Shown here: piece after piece, positions 7,201 to 15,905 of the stretch | Numbering within the stretch: the stretch's first letter is position 1 | How the letters are laid out: each line of letters opens with the position of its first letter | Assembly: GCF_011039275.1 (NCBI RefSeq) | Contig: NZ_JAAKGB010000001.1 | Coordinates: 1,240,001 to 1,304,000, forward strand | Reading direction: 5' to 3' | Length of the DNA stretch: 64,000 nucleotides | Origin: Streptococcus hyointestinalis | GTDB lineage: Bacteria; Bacillota; Bacilli; Lactobacillales; Streptococcaceae | Made by a program: the position numbers and the translations under genes | Notes under the pieces: generated by a model | Seen by the model: only the letters and a program-made list of their open reading frames with translations | Told to the model about the DNA's origin: nothing | Databases searched by the model: none

Positions 7201-9063
7201 CTACCTGCCAAAACCAATGACTCTCGTGGACTTTTTCTTAGAGTCTATCTCTTTTATAGCATGGACAATATCAGATTTTCTAATCTCTCTTAACTCTTTC
7301 TTGCTTAACCGGCTAATATCTCCTGCCATGAGCCTCTTTGCCTGCTGGTAAAGAGTTAGCTCTAACAATTTTCGGACATAGCGACCATTGCCAAAGTCTA
7401 TCTGATGAACTATCGTTGAAAAATGGGCTGATAAAATGTCCTTGCAAGCAGGTGTACAGATGTAGTCTCTCTTTGTGACCATTAACAAAAAGATGTCACA
7501 CAGTTCACAAATAGAATAGTCTTTAAAAGCAATCTCTCGTGAAATCCGAGACTGCAAACCGGGATTAGCTTTTACAAAGTCCCTCATCAAGTCAGGATAA
7601 CCAGCAAATATCACTAGCACCTCATCTCGTCTGTTTTCCATTTCTTGGATAAGAGCAGGAATCGCCTCAACAGCAAAATCACGCTCATTTTGTGGCGTCA
7701 AACTATAAGCTTCATCAATGAAAAGAACACCACCGCTTGCAGCGTCAAATGCCTTTCTTATCTTTGGTGCGGTCTGTCCGACATATTCTCCTATCAAGTC
7801 AGCTCGCCCAACCTCTACCAACTTATTGTCTTTGATAAGCTGGTGTTCAAACAAAATCTCTGTATACAGTCGTGCCACTTCTGTCTTTCCTGTACCGGGA
7901 TTTCCCGAAAAAACAAGATGATTATTGCTATCATCACTAGCCAAATCATTCTCTTTCCTTAGAGCTATGATACGTGCATAAGCTAACTGCTGCGCTAGCA
8001 AGTCCTTGACAGAGTGTAATCCTACCATTTCTGTCAACTTTTTATAAGCTTCTTTAGATGTCGATATTTTTGGCTTATCCTCTTGAAAGTCGCAAAGATT
8101 GATAAAGTTCTGTTCATCATATTCATAGTCAATAGCTACTACAAAGTGATAGAGCTCTTGCACTAGCTGACGAACTTCTTTGGCATTTTGGACCTTGAAA
8201 CGATTTTCTAAAAGTTCCTTCAGGTCTCTTGGTCGGATATGAATAGCTCTCTCTTGTAACATGCTATCTGCTATTTTGTACAGTTCCTCTTTGCTATATC
8301 TTGGGAAATCAACAATAGTTATCTGATAAAAATTGCTACTCAGTTCTTGCTTTAATTGATGTGCTTCCTCGCTAGAATGTGCGACAACAATACCAAACCT
8401 TGTACTCTCTTTTGATTTCAAAGCCTCCGCAAATGCGATTTTATCCTTTGTATCGATACTTGAAGTGTCATAAATAACAGGAAATTCCTTATCCCCTATC
8501 TCAGGAAAGCCATAGCGTCTAAAGTTTAAAATCATGGCAGATAAACCAAATAGGCGCTCTAAAAATGAAATCGCAAATTTTCTTCCAGAACCTTCCTTAC
8601 CATTGAAAATCCAAATGATAGGCTCTTTTGCTAGTGTTTCTGAAACGCTTGAAGCTTTCTCTTGCCGAGCTATATCCGCTAGTAAATACCTCACCTCACT
8701 TTTAAACGGTGTTAGCGAGATAATCTGATCCAATTCAGCTACTACGTCATCCTTTGGAGTCATCTGAGCAGACTTTCCTAACGTCTTCTGACTTAGTAAA
8801 AAATAACCAAAAATCCCCAGCTTATCCTTTCCGACCTCTTTTACAAATATTTCTTCAGAAACAGAGGCATAATGTTCTAGCTTAAAATCAAAACTGTTTA
8901 GCTTTTCTGTGATGTCCTCTTGACTACACTCATTAGAGGATACCAAGTACATGTCCTCCTCACTAGTCTGAAAATAAAGGAAATCTTGCTCAAAAACAGC
9001 ACCCTCATCTACTGTTTTCCTTTTTTCGCCAGTTATATCTAGCTTGATATGATAATAGTTCAT
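7201..9063 (-). CDS. CbbX/SpoVK-like AAA+ ATPase with tandem AAA modules
   Basis: 620 residues from ATG 9063, chosen because GAGGTG lies 6 bases upstream; a GTG three codons earlier is the alternative. The C-terminal AAA+ module has Walker A GNPGTGKT (about 387-394), pore loop GEYVGQTAPK, Walker B LFIDEAYSL (about 447-455) and a GLQSRISREIAF arginine-finger region, all of the CbbX/SpoVK/EccA clade. An earlier module has a decayed Walker A, NGKEGSGRK (about 154-162), so the protein is probably a two-ring remodelling ATPase with one active half. The first ~110 residues match nothing I recognise. It precedes the WYL gene, and its promoter region shares an inverted repeat with the DUF262 pair. 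Substrate unknown; disassembly of a DUF262 complex is speculation. Confidence 0.83.
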   Translation of the reverse strand: MNYYHIKLDITGEKRKTVDEGAVFEQDFLYFQTSEEDMYLVSSNECSQEDITEKLNSFDFKLEHYASVSEEIFVKEVGKDKLGIFGYFLLSQKTLGKSAQMTPKDDVVAELDQIISLTPFKSEVRYLLADIARQEKASSVSETLAKEPIIWIFNGKEGSGRKFAISFLERLFGLSAMILNFRRYGFPEIGDKEFPVIYDTSSIDTKDKIAFAEALKSKESTRFGIVVAHSSEEAHQLKQELSSNFYQITIVDFPRYSKEELYKIADSMLQERAIHIRPRDLKELLENRFKVQNAKEVRQLVQELYHFVVAIDYEYDEQNFINLCDFQEDKPKISTSKEAYKKLTEMVGLHSVKDLLAQQLAYARIIALRKENDLASDDSNNHLVFSGNPGTGKTEVARLYTEILFEHQLIKDNKLVEVGRADLIGEYVGQTAPKIRKAFDAASGGVLFIDEAYSLTPQNERDFAVEAIPALIQEMENRRDEVLVIFAGYPDLMRDFVKANPGLQSRISREIAFKDYSICELCDIFLLMVTKRDYICTPACKDILSAHFSTIVHQIDFGNGRYVRKLLELTLYQQAKRLMAGDISRLSKKELREIRKSDIVHAIKEIDSKKKSTRVIGFGR

Positions 9064-9110
9064 TTGTGTCACCTCTCTTGTTTTCTACAAGATTAGTCTA
9101 TAACATCTAG

Positions 9111-9127
9111 CGGACGTATACTGTCCA
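9111..9127. promoter_or_regulatory. 17-bp inverted-repeat operator before the AAA+ gene
   Basis: CGGAC-N7-GTCCA, about 50 bases upstream of the AAA+ start. Same architecture and mostly the same bases as 6141-6157: plus-strand GGACGT at the left and TGTCCA at the right are shared. On the minus strand it includes TGGACA, a one-mismatch -35 box, with TGTTAT 16 bases downstream. A regulator bound here would cover the promoter. Confidence 0.6.
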
Positions 9128-9149
9128 CCTTATCATAAAAATAAAAATA

Positions 9150-9176
9150 AAAACCTTGAAATGACTTCAAGGTTTT
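9150..9176 (-). terminator. Terminator of lepA
   Basis: An 11-bp stem (9150-9160 with 9166-9176) with a 5-base loop. On the minus strand it is followed by a T-rich stretch directly after the lepA stop. Confidence 0.8.
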
Positions 9177-9182
9177 ACGTGT

Positions 9183-11006
9183 TTATTCTTCATCCATAGA
9201 AAGCACGCTGAGGAAGGCTTCTTGTGGGACTTCGACAGAGCCGATAGCTTTCATGCGTTTTTTACCTGCTTTTTGCTTTTCGAGGAGCTTACGTTTACGA
9301 GAGACGTCACCACCATAACACTTGGCAAGGACGTTCTTACGCAAGGCTTTGATGTCTGTACGTGCCACGATTTTTTGACCGATGGCAGCTTGGATAGGCA
9401 CTTCAAACTGCTGACGAGGGATGATTTTCTTGAGTTTCTCAACGATGAGTTTCCCACGCTCATAGGCAAATTCCTTGTGCACGATAAAGCTGAGGGCGTC
9501 CACCTTGTCGCCATTGAGGAGAATATCCATCTTGACCAGCTGTGACTTGCGATACTCTGAAATCTCGTAGTCAAAGCTAGCGTAGCCACGAGTAGAGCTT
9601 TTAAGCTTGTCAAAGAAGTCAAAAACAATCTCAGCCAAAGGAATTTGGTAGATGACATTGACACGATTGTCGTCAATATAATCCATGGTCACAAAGTCGC
9701 CACGCTTACGCTGACAAAGCTCCATGACCGCTCCGACAAACTCCTGTGGGACCATGATTTGCGCCTTGACATAAGGCTCTTCGATGTAGTCGACACGTGT
9801 CGGGTCTGGAAATTCGCTCGGGTTAGACACTTCAAGCATTTCACCGTCTGTTGTCGTCACGTGGTAAACTACGGACGGCGCTGTCATGATGAGGTCAATG
9901 TTAAACTCACGCTCCAAGCGCTCTTGGATAACGTCCATGTGAAGGAGTCCCAAGAAACCACAGCGAAAACCAAAGCCCAAAGCCTGCGACGTCTCTGGCT
10001 CAAACTGAAGACTAGCGTCGTTGAGTTGCAACTTCTCAAGTGCTTCACGTAGGTCGTTGTATTTGTTGGACTCGATTGGGTAAAGCCCTGCAAAGACCAT
10101 TGGGTTCATCTGCTTGTAGCCGTGCAGTGGCTCTGCTGCTGGATTATTTGCCAGAGTCACGGTATCTCCGACACGAGTGTCCGCCACTGTCTTGATAGAA
10201 GCTGCAATGTAGCCAACGTCCCCTGTCGCAAGGAAATCACGTCCAACAGCCTTTGGTGTGAAAATACCGACCTCAGTCACGTCAAAAGTCTTGCCATTAC
10301 TCATGAGCTGAATGGTGTCCCCAGGTTTGACCATTCCGTTGACAATGCGCACCTGCAGGATAACCCCACGATAAGCGTCATAAACCGAATCAAAGATAAG
10401 GGCTTGAAGCGGTGCTTCCAAGTCACCAGCAGGTGCTGGGACTTTCTCAACGATTTGCTCCAAAATCTCCTCAATCCCAATACCAGCCTTGGCTGAAGCC
10501 AATACTGCCTCTGAAGCGTCCAGCCCAATCACATCCTCAATCTCGGTGCGCACACGCTCTGGGTCAGCTGCAGGCAGGTCGATTTTATTGATGACCGGCA
10601 GAATTTCAAGGTCATTGTCTAGTGCCAGATAGACGTTAGCTAAGGTCTGCGCTTCGATTCCTTGCGCTGCGTCAACGACCAAAATCGCACCTTCGCAGGC
10701 AGCCAGCGAACGAGATACCTCATAGGTAAAGTCCACGTGTCCTGGCGTGTCAATCAAGTGGAAAATATAGGTCTCGCCATCTTTTGATGTGTAGTTAAGC
10801 TCGATGGCGTTTAGCTTGATGGTAATCCCTCGCTCACGCTCCAAGTCCATGCTGTCAAGGAGCTGCGCCTGCATTTCACGGCTAGAAACGGTCTCTGTCG
10901 CCTCCAAGATACGGTCAGCCAGCGTCGACTTCCCGTGATCAATATGGGCAATAATCGAAAAATTGCGGATTTTTTCCTGTCGTTGTTTCAGTTCTTCAAT
11001 ATTCAT
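9183..11006 (-). CDS. lepA: Elongation factor 4 (LepA), ribosome back-translocating GTPase
   Basis: 607 residues, full family length. G1 AHIDHGKST (about 19-27), G3 DTPGHVDF, G4 NKIDLP and G5 ASAKAG are all present. The C-terminus has the LepA-specific lysine-rich tail ([19 protein letters not shown]). EF4 binds the ribosome and promotes back-translocation or remodelling of stalled complexes. It is transcribed alone from an extended -10 promoter at 11041-11049 and ends at the terminator 9150-9176. Nothing odd was seen. Confidence 0.97.
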   Translation of the reverse strand: MNIEELKQRQEKIRNFSIIAHIDHGKSTLADRILEATETVSSREMQAQLLDSMDLERERGITIKLNAIELNYTSKDGETYIFHLIDTPGHVDFTYEVSRSLAACEGAILVVDAAQGIEAQTLANVYLALDNDLEILPVINKIDLPAADPERVRTEIEDVIGLDASEAVLASAKAGIGIEEILEQIVEKVPAPAGDLEAPLQALIFDSVYDAYRGVILQVRIVNGMVKPGDTIQLMSNGKTFDVTEVGIFTPKAVGRDFLATGDVGYIAASIKTVADTRVGDTVTLANNPAAEPLHGYKQMNPMVFAGLYPIESNKYNDLREALEKLQLNDASLQFEPETSQALGFGFRCGFLGLLHMDVIQERLEREFNIDLIMTAPSVVYHVTTTDGEMLEVSNPSEFPDPTRVDYIEEPYVKAQIMVPQEFVGAVMELCQRKRGDFVTMDYIDDNRVNVIYQIPLAEIVFDFFDKLKSSTRGYASFDYEISEYRKSQLVKMDILLNGDKVDALSFIVHKEFAYERGKLIVEKLKKIIPRQQFEVPIQAAIGQKIVARTDIKALRKNVLAKCYGGDVSRKRKLLEKQKAGKKRMKAIGSVEVPQEAFLSVLSMDEE

Positions 11007-11040
11007 GTCATCTTCCTATACTAATCTAGTCTTACCTACT

Positions 11041-11049
11041 ATTATACCA
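11041..11049 (-). promoter_or_regulatory. Extended -10 of the lepA promoter
   Basis: On the minus strand TGG precedes TATAAT (11041-11046), forming the streptococcal extended -10 (TGnTATAAT). No convincing -35 is seen 16-18 bases upstream. The start codon is about 35 bases downstream. Confidence 0.55.
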
Positions 11050-11100
11050 AAAAGCGCCACAGACAGAAAGAGACAAAGCCACTTCTTTATCTCTCAGCAA

Positions 11101-11120
11101 AAAAAGCCTAGCTTTGCTAG
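11101..11120 (-). terminator. Terminator of ndk
   Basis: CTAGC-AAA-GCTAG stem (11108-11120), followed on the minus strand by GC and a run of seven T residues. It lies 10 bases after the ndk stop. Confidence 0.75.
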
Positions 11121-11130
11121 ACCTTTCTCC

Positions 11131-11547
11131 TTATTTTCCAAGCCAGAGGGCAATCTCACGCTCTGCGGATTCTTTTGAGTCTGAGCCGTGAACCACGTTA
11201 AAGGTAGCGCCACCTTCAGCTGGTGCTTGGGCAAAGTCTCCACGGATACTGCCTAAAACAGCGTCCTTAGGGTTGGTTGCGCCCATCATAGTACGCCATG
11301 TTTGGATGACGTCATTGCCAGAAATAACGCCAATCACCACAGGACCGCTGGTCATATAGTCGACAATCTGCGGGAAAAACGGACGGTCAACCAAGTCCTC
11401 ATAGTGCTTGCGCAAAAGCTCCTCACTCGCCATGCGCACCTCTAAATGTTCAATGGTAAAGGTACGACGCTCAATGCGTGTCAAAATCTCTCCAACCAGC
11501 CCTCTTTTCACACCGTCAGGTTTGATGATAAAAAACGTTTGTTTCAA
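11131..11547 (-). CDS. ndk: Nucleoside diphosphate kinase, TTG start
   Basis: 138 residues. It carries the [14 protein letters not shown]-terminus, the [10 protein letters not shown] loop and the catalytic histidine in NVVHGSDS. Ndk transfers a phosphate from ATP to NDPs through phospho-His. Start choice: GTG at 11556 has its GAGGA Shine-Dalgarno directly adjacent, too close to use. TTG at 11547 has GAGGAG 8 bases upstream and gives [12 protein letters not shown], as in other streptococcal Ndk proteins. Monocistronic, with its own promoter (11578-11606). Confidence 0.95.
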   Translation of the reverse strand: MKQTFFIIKPDGVKRGLVGEILTRIERRTFTIEHLEVRMASEELLRKHYEDLVDRPFFPQIVDYMTSGPVVIGVISGNDVIQTWRTMMGATNPKDAVLGSIRGDFAQAPAEGGATFNVVHGSDSKESAEREIALWLGK

Positions 11548-11577
11548 AGTCGTCACTCCTCTTTTTTTAGTTACCTT

Positions 11578-11606
11578 ATTTTATCATATCCTGTGAAAAA
11601 TGTAAA
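11578..11606 (-). promoter_or_regulatory. Promoter of ndk
   Basis: TTTACA (11601-11606), 17 bases, TAAAAT (11578-11583) on the minus strand, with a TGA extension before the -10. Confidence 0.6.
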
Positions 11607-11647
11607 AAATTGAAAATCATAACATTCATTTTCACAAGATTAAGCTA

Positions 11648-11685
11648 AAAATAGCTGCAACCCAACAAGCGAGCCACAGCTATTT
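11648..11685 (-). terminator. Terminator of the 54-aa membrane-protein gene
   Basis: A 9-bp stem AAATAGCTG / CAGCTATTT with an 18-base loop, followed on the minus strand by TTTTTAGC. It starts 5 bases after the stop of the small gene. Confidence 0.65.
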
Positions 11686-11689
11686 CACC

Positions 11690-11854
11690 TTAATGACGAA
11701 GGGTAAAGCCCATCATCTCTAACAATTGGTCATGAAAAGGGAATCCAGCCTTCTTAAACGCCTGCATCTCCTCAACCAAATCCATAAGCTCTGGAATGAG
11801 AAAAACAGCAAGTAGTGCAAAAGCCAAAAGGCTCAACATCAGATATAACATCAT
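11690..11854 (-). CDS. 54-residue hypothetical membrane protein
   Basis: A small frame starting at tandem ATG codons (11849-11854), with an AAGGGGG Shine-Dalgarno 7 bases upstream and a terminator just after the stop. These signals support a real gene. The product is MMLYLMLSLLAFALLAVFLI (one hydrophobic helix) followed by a charged, amphipathic tail rich in E, M and F. I recognise no family. The shape fits a single-pass membrane peptide or small regulator. It lies between ndk and the DUF1461 gene, all on the minus strand. Confidence 0.6.
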   Translation of the reverse strand: MMLYLMLSLLAFALLAVFLIPELMDLVEEMQAFKKAGFPFHDQLLEMMGFTLRH

Positions 11855-11949
11855 AACGACACCCCCTTTTGCACAAAAGGACGATTAACGTCAAACCAAT
11901 CTTCTACACCTTTAGTATAGCAGATAAGAGGTAATTTTGCAAGCGGTTT

Positions 11950-12594
11950 CTAAGTTGCTGTTTCCAACCTTTTCTTGAGCTGATAGCGTGCTATCATCGC
12001 TAACCCCAAAAAGACCGACTCATAGAGGAGGAAAAAGGCCACAAAGCAATGTAAAAACAGATCCTCAGGTAGGATGTAGATGACAGGGTCGACTAGTGGA
12101 TCAAAGACCCAGCTTGTATCTCCTGGAAAGAGCAGCTGATGAAAATAAGTGAAAAAGCTGTCAAAGCCTACCAGCACCGCCATTAGCAAAAAAAGCAAGG
12201 GCAAAATCGCCAAAATCACAAAGGCTCTCTGATAGATGAACAGGCTCTTGTGCTTAAGCTGACGGTAGAAAAAGACCAGCGCAAGAGGGCTAAAAAGCAG
12301 TGCCACTCCTTGCGCTAGGTGAAATAGGTGCTTGACATCTAAAAAGTGCTTGAGCCCCATAGCAGACGAGGGAAAGTCATCCATAGTGAGTTTCCCTGCA
12401 AATAGGTTGGTCAGATAGGTCATGAGCTGGTTGAAATTGTGCCAGATATCCGCTTTACTGAGCTCTACGACATCAGTCAGGCGCAAAAAGTCTATCTCAA
12501 AAGGGTAGGCAAGCCAAGCAATGTAGATGGTCGCCACCACACAGAGCGCCAGCAACCAAAGGACACTAAAAGGAAAAAGCCACTTATCTCTCAT
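11950..12594 (-). CDS. TIGR01906/DUF1461 family integral membrane protein
   Basis: 214 residues from ATG 12594 ([10 protein letters not shown]). An ATG five codons upstream is possible but has no clear ribosome binding site. There are four to five hydrophobic helices: the N-terminal [18 protein letters not shown], then [33 protein letters not shown] and a C-terminal [18 protein letters not shown]. Length and layout match the TIGR01906 family, which follows the NagD-like gene in many streptococci. Function unknown. It overlaps the phosphatase gene by 11 bases and ends the hemW operon. Confidence 0.8.
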   Translation of the reverse strand: MRDKWLFPFSVLWLLALCVVATIYIAWLAYPFEIDFLRLTDVVELSKADIWHNFNQLMTYLTNLFAGKLTMDDFPSSAMGLKHFLDVKHLFHLAQGVALLFSPLALVFFYRQLKHKSLFIYQRAFVILAILPLLFLLMAVLVGFDSFFTYFHQLLFPGDTSWVFDPLVDPVIYILPEDLFLHCFVAFFLLYESVFLGLAMIARYQLKKRLETAT

Positions 12595-13363
12595 CAAAAT
12601 TCCACTCATCTAGGCTATCTAGGACAAAGTCCGGCTTGATAGGAAGCGTTGGCAGCTCCTCTTTTGTTGTAAATCCAGTCAGCACCAAAAGGGTAGCAAT
12701 GTCATTTTTAATACCTGCTGTGATGTCGGTCATGTAGTTGTCACCCACCATAATGGCTTTGGAGCGCTCAACACCGAGGTGCTCAAGGGCTTTATTCATG
12801 ATGACAGCTTCTGGTTTTCCGATGATGATAGGCTTCACTCGAGTGGCTGCCTCAAGGAGCGCCAAAAGACTGCCTGCACCTGGCATAAGCCCACGTTCTG
12901 TCGGAATATTGAGGTCTGGGTTGGTCCCGATAAAGACCGCTCCTTTTTGGATAGCAAGGGTCGCTGTGGCTAGCTTTTCATAAGTGACCTCCCAGTCCAG
13001 CCCGACAACGACATAGGCAGGATTTTCCGTGTCCTCCTCATAGCCAGCTGCAGAGATAGCTGACTTTAGCCCTTCGGCGCCGATGACATAGGCGGTCTTG
13101 CCACGGTTCATGTCATTCATATAGTCCACAGTCGCCATAGTGGCTGTGTAGATGGTCTCAAGCGGTGTGTTGACATGAAACTGACTTGACAGCATGTTTT
13201 GTATCATCTCTGGCGTGCGTGTCGTGTTATTGGTTACTAGCATATAGGGAATCTTGCGCTCCTGCAAACGCTCGATGAAGCGCTCACCTGCAGGAATGCG
13301 CTCACTGCCCTTATAAATCGTCCCATCCAAATCAATCAAATAACCCTGATACGTCATAGTCAC
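12584..13363 (-). CDS. HAD-superfamily phosphatase, TIGR01457/NagD type
   Basis: 259 residues. HAD motif I is [11 protein letters not shown] (DxDGT), motif II LVTNNTT, motif III around IIIGKPE, and motif [14 protein letters not shown]. The C2-type cap and length match the TIGR01457 group of NagD-like sugar- or nucleotide-phosphatases. The physiological substrate is not known. Third gene of the hemW - thioesterase - phosphatase - DUF1461 operon, 3 bases after the thioesterase stop and overlapping the DUF1461 gene. Confidence 0.9.
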   Translation of the reverse strand: MTMTYQGYLIDLDGTIYKGSERIPAGERFIERLQERKIPYMLVTNNTTRTPEMIQNMLSSQFHVNTPLETIYTATMATVDYMNDMNRGKTAYVIGAEGLKSAISAAGYEEDTENPAYVVVGLDWEVTYEKLATATLAIQKGAVFIGTNPDLNIPTERGLMPGAGSLLALLEAATRVKPIIIGKPEAVIMNKALEHLGVERSKAIMVGDNYMTDITAGIKNDIATLLVLTGFTTKEELPTLPIKPDFVLDSLDEWNFDER

Positions 13364-13366
13364 TCC

Positions 13367-14098
13367 TTACTCTTTTTCTTGCCATTCGATAATGGCTTGC
13401 GCATGCACCGCACCGTCGGCTGTGATTTCATGCTTGGTTGTATTCTCAAGCGTCTCAACTCTTGAGACAATGTCGCTGCCATAGTGGATTTCCTTGACAT
13501 ACTTGAGGTCAATGGTCTTTGGCACATGCCCCTTTAGAAAGTCAAAGTCAACGACCTCAAACATCCACTCCAGATACTTGCTGTTATTGACATGCCCATT
13601 CATATCAAGGTCAAAATAACGCACATGATACAGCGTGTCGCTGGCGTTTTCTAACGCCTTGTAGCGTGGTCCACGGATGGCTTTTTTGATTTTCTCGCTT
13701 TCATAGACGCTGACAATATCCTCAACGACAGGGTGCACTTTTCTGGTCTCAAAGTCCATGAGGACAAAGACAGAAAAAATGGTCATAATCTTGTCGCCAT
13801 CCTCACCGTAGATGTAGAAATTGCGGTAGCAAAAGAGACGATTGTAAGAAATAGCCTCGGTCTCAATGCGAATCTTCTCAGCATAGCGTGGCAGACGGAT
13901 GATGTCCAAGTGATAGTCGGTAATCACCCAGACCAAGCCATACTGCTCAAAAATCGCCTCATCACTGACGCCGAGTTGTAGCGAATGCCTGCCAGACACC
14001 TGCAAAGCCAACGACAAGAGCTGCGGCAATTTCATATAATGATTGACATCTGTCTCATAAAAAGGTACTTGATACGGTTCACTGTATAATAAGCCCAT
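13367..14098 (-). CDS. Acyl-ACP thioesterase (FatA/FatB-like)
   Basis: 243 residues with two hotdog domains. The N-terminal hotdog begins YQVPFYETDVNHYMKLPQLLSLALQVSG. The second holds the conserved FDLDMNGHVNNSKYLEWMFE stretch, with the Asn/His catalytic region of acyl-ACP thioesterases. It is predicted to release fatty acids from acyl carrier protein. It starts 3 bases after hemW and ends 3 bases before the phosphatase gene, an arrangement conserved in streptococci. Confidence 0.9.
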   Translation of the reverse strand: MGLLYSEPYQVPFYETDVNHYMKLPQLLSLALQVSGRHSLQLGVSDEAIFEQYGLVWVITDYHLDIIRLPRYAEKIRIETEAISYNRLFCYRNFYIYGEDGDKIMTIFSVFVLMDFETRKVHPVVEDIVSVYESEKIKKAIRGPRYKALENASDTLYHVRYFDLDMNGHVNNSKYLEWMFEVVDFDFLKGHVPKTIDLKYVKEIHYGSDIVSRVETLENTTKHEITADGAVHAQAIIEWQEKE

Positions 14099-14101
14099 AG
14101 T

Positions 14102-15232
14102 TCACTCCAAAATAAATTTTTCTGCAACGGTATCCCCTAAAAACAACCCCTTTTTCGTCATGCGAACATTGTCCTTCTCCACAATGAGAAGCCCGTCACG
14201 CTCAAGATCTTTAACGACTTGACCATAGCGTGTCCAAAAGGACAGCCCAAACTTCTCCTCAAAGCGTGCGGTTGAGACACCTGTTTTTTTTCTCAGTCCC
14301 AAAAAGAGCTCTTCTTCCATCTTCTCATCTAAGGTCAAGACCTCCTCAGACAGCCTTGCATTGCCACTAGCGACACCTTTTAGGTAGTGCTGGATAGGTC
14401 CTCGGTTGCGATAGCGCACGCCATTTAGATAACCTGAAGCGCCTGCTCCCACACCATAATACTCGGCATTGTCCCAATACATGAGGTTGTGGCGGCTCTC
14501 AAAGCCAGGCTTTGTGAAGTTTGAAATCTCGTAGTGCTCAAAGCCACTTTGCTCCAGCTGGTTGATGATGTAGTCAAACATCTCCGCTTCCAAGTCCTCG
14601 GTCGGCAGATTTAATTTGCCTCTGCGCATGCGGTTCATGAAAACTGTGTGATGTTCGAGGATGAGACTGTAGAGACTCAGGTGCGGAATGTCAAGTGCTA
14701 GCGCTTTTTGGACATTGTCACGCACATCCTCCATGGTCTGCCCTGGAAGCGCATAAATCAAGTCAATCGAGATATTGTCAAAGCCTGCTTGTTTGAGAGC
14801 GTCGATACTTTCATAGATCTGTGCTTCATTGTGGCTGCGCCCGATTTTCTTGAGATGACGGTCGTTAAAGGTCTGCACACCGAGCGACACTCGGTTGACA
14901 GCTGAGTTTTTGAGTACAGCGATTTTATCCGCCGTCAAGTCCCCAGGATTTGCCTCGATGGTGAACTCCTCTAAACTTGATACATCTAGGTTTTTGGTCA
15001 AATTGTCCAAGAGATAAGCCAGCTGCTCGGCGCTGATAGCAGTTGGCGTCCCACCACCGATATAGAGGGTCTTTAGTGTTTTAATACCATAGCTGTCCCA
15101 TTCAGCAATAAGCGCCCTCAGATAGTCATCAACAGGCTGATTTTTGATGAAAACTTTTGAAAAATCACAATAATAACAAATTTGTGTGCAAAAAGGGATG
15201 TGCACATAAGCGGATGTTGGTTGTTTAAACAT
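14102..15232 (-). CDS. hemW: HemW-type radical SAM protein (coproporphyrinogen oxidase-like)
   Basis: 376 residues. The radical SAM cluster motif is CTQICYYCDF (CxxxCxxC). GGGTPTA follows, and the C-terminal HemN domain (MEEELFLGLRKKTGVS) completes the protein. HemW proteins bind heme and act as chaperones rather than as true HemN oxidases; the shorter length here and the lack of other heme-synthesis genes favour HemW. First gene of a tightly packed four-gene operon. Confidence 0.93.
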   Translation of the reverse strand: MFKQPTSAYVHIPFCTQICYYCDFSKVFIKNQPVDDYLRALIAEWDSYGIKTLKTLYIGGGTPTAISAEQLAYLLDNLTKNLDVSSLEEFTIEANPGDLTADKIAVLKNSAVNRVSLGVQTFNDRHLKKIGRSHNEAQIYESIDALKQAGFDNISIDLIYALPGQTMEDVRDNVQKALALDIPHLSLYSLILEHHTVFMNRMRRGKLNLPTEDLEAEMFDYIINQLEQSGFEHYEISNFTKPGFESRHNLMYWDNAEYYGVGAGASGYLNGVRYRNRGPIQHYLKGVASGNARLSEEVLTLDEKMEEELFLGLRKKTGVSTARFEEKFGLSFWTRYGQVVKDLERDGLLIVEKDNVRMTKKGLFLGDTVAEKFILE

Positions 15233-15273
15233 AAAACTATTGTAACATTTTCAAGGATAAAAAGGGAGACTTT

Positions 15274-15861
15274 TTAATCTCTTAGCCTTTTCATCAGTTT
15301 GGGGTTGTCGCTTTCTTTCTGGTAACCTCGCTTTTCCATAAAAGTCTGTAAAAGGTTAACGCTCGTCAAAATGCAAAGTCTCTTAGTCTCATAGTACTCT
15401 GTAGCATAACTTTCAATAGCTTGGTAAAATCCCTCACCGAGACCTTGTCCTAGTCTGTCTGGACGCAGTGCAAAGCGCAACATAAGCTCATCGCCTGTCA
15501 CATCAAAATGACACAGTCCGACAAAAGCACCGTTGTAGATGACCTCAAAAGTCTGTTCATCTATTGTGCTGAGCAGACGAGAGAGCTCCTCTTCATCACA
15601 CAGAGGATAGTTTGTGGGGTATTGCCAGCAAGTAGCTTCCTGCGCTCGCTTCTTTGCCAAAGGCTGGATGTAAAAGTAAGGCTGCTCCAGCAAGCGCAAA
15701 AAGCACTTGGTCAGGTACTTGATACGACGCTTTTGCGTTGCAGGATTTTCTGTCTCGTGGACATAGTCCCTGTAGCGTTCTTGGTACTCTGGTATCATCT
15801 GCGTCAAAATGTTCTTAGCCTTCCCACTAAAGCGCTCTGAAAATGCTTCTATCGTCTCCAT
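15274..15861 (-). CDS. GNAT-like acetyltransferase
   Basis: 195 residues from ATG 15861, which has GAAAGGTGAAC just upstream. A longer frame starting at 15894 would begin inside the glmM terminator and is rejected. The N-terminal half (about 1-90) is helical and unassigned. The C-terminal half shows a GNAT core (GLCHFDVTGDELMLRFALRPDRLGQGLGEGFYQAIE), with the acetyl-CoA loop as RLGQGLG. Substrate unknown. It sits between glmM and hemW with a 41-base gap to hemW. Confidence 0.75.
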   Translation of the reverse strand: METIEAFSERFSGKAKNILTQMIPEYQERYRDYVHETENPATQKRRIKYLTKCFLRLLEQPYFYIQPLAKKRAQEATCWQYPTNYPLCDEEELSRLLSTIDEQTFEVIYNGAFVGLCHFDVTGDELMLRFALRPDRLGQGLGEGFYQAIESYATEYYETKRLCILTSVNLLQTFMEKRGYQKESDNPKLMKRLRD

Positions 15862-15876
15862 GTTCACCTTTCTTCT

Positions 15877-15904
15877 AAAAAAGAGGTTGTACAACCTCTT
15901 TTTA
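15877..15904 (-). terminator. Terminator of the cdaA-cdaR-glmM operon
   Basis: A perfect 20-bp palindrome (15881-15900, AAGAGGTTGT / ACAACCTCTT) flanked by A on one side and T on the other. It starts right after the glmM stop, so it could act in both directions. Confidence 0.8.
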
Positions 15905-15905
15905 T

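Noticed and set aside
15862-15894. A longer start for the 195-aa acetyltransferase
   Set aside because: The extra 11 codons overlap the glmM terminator hairpin; the ATG at 15861 has a good ribosome binding site.
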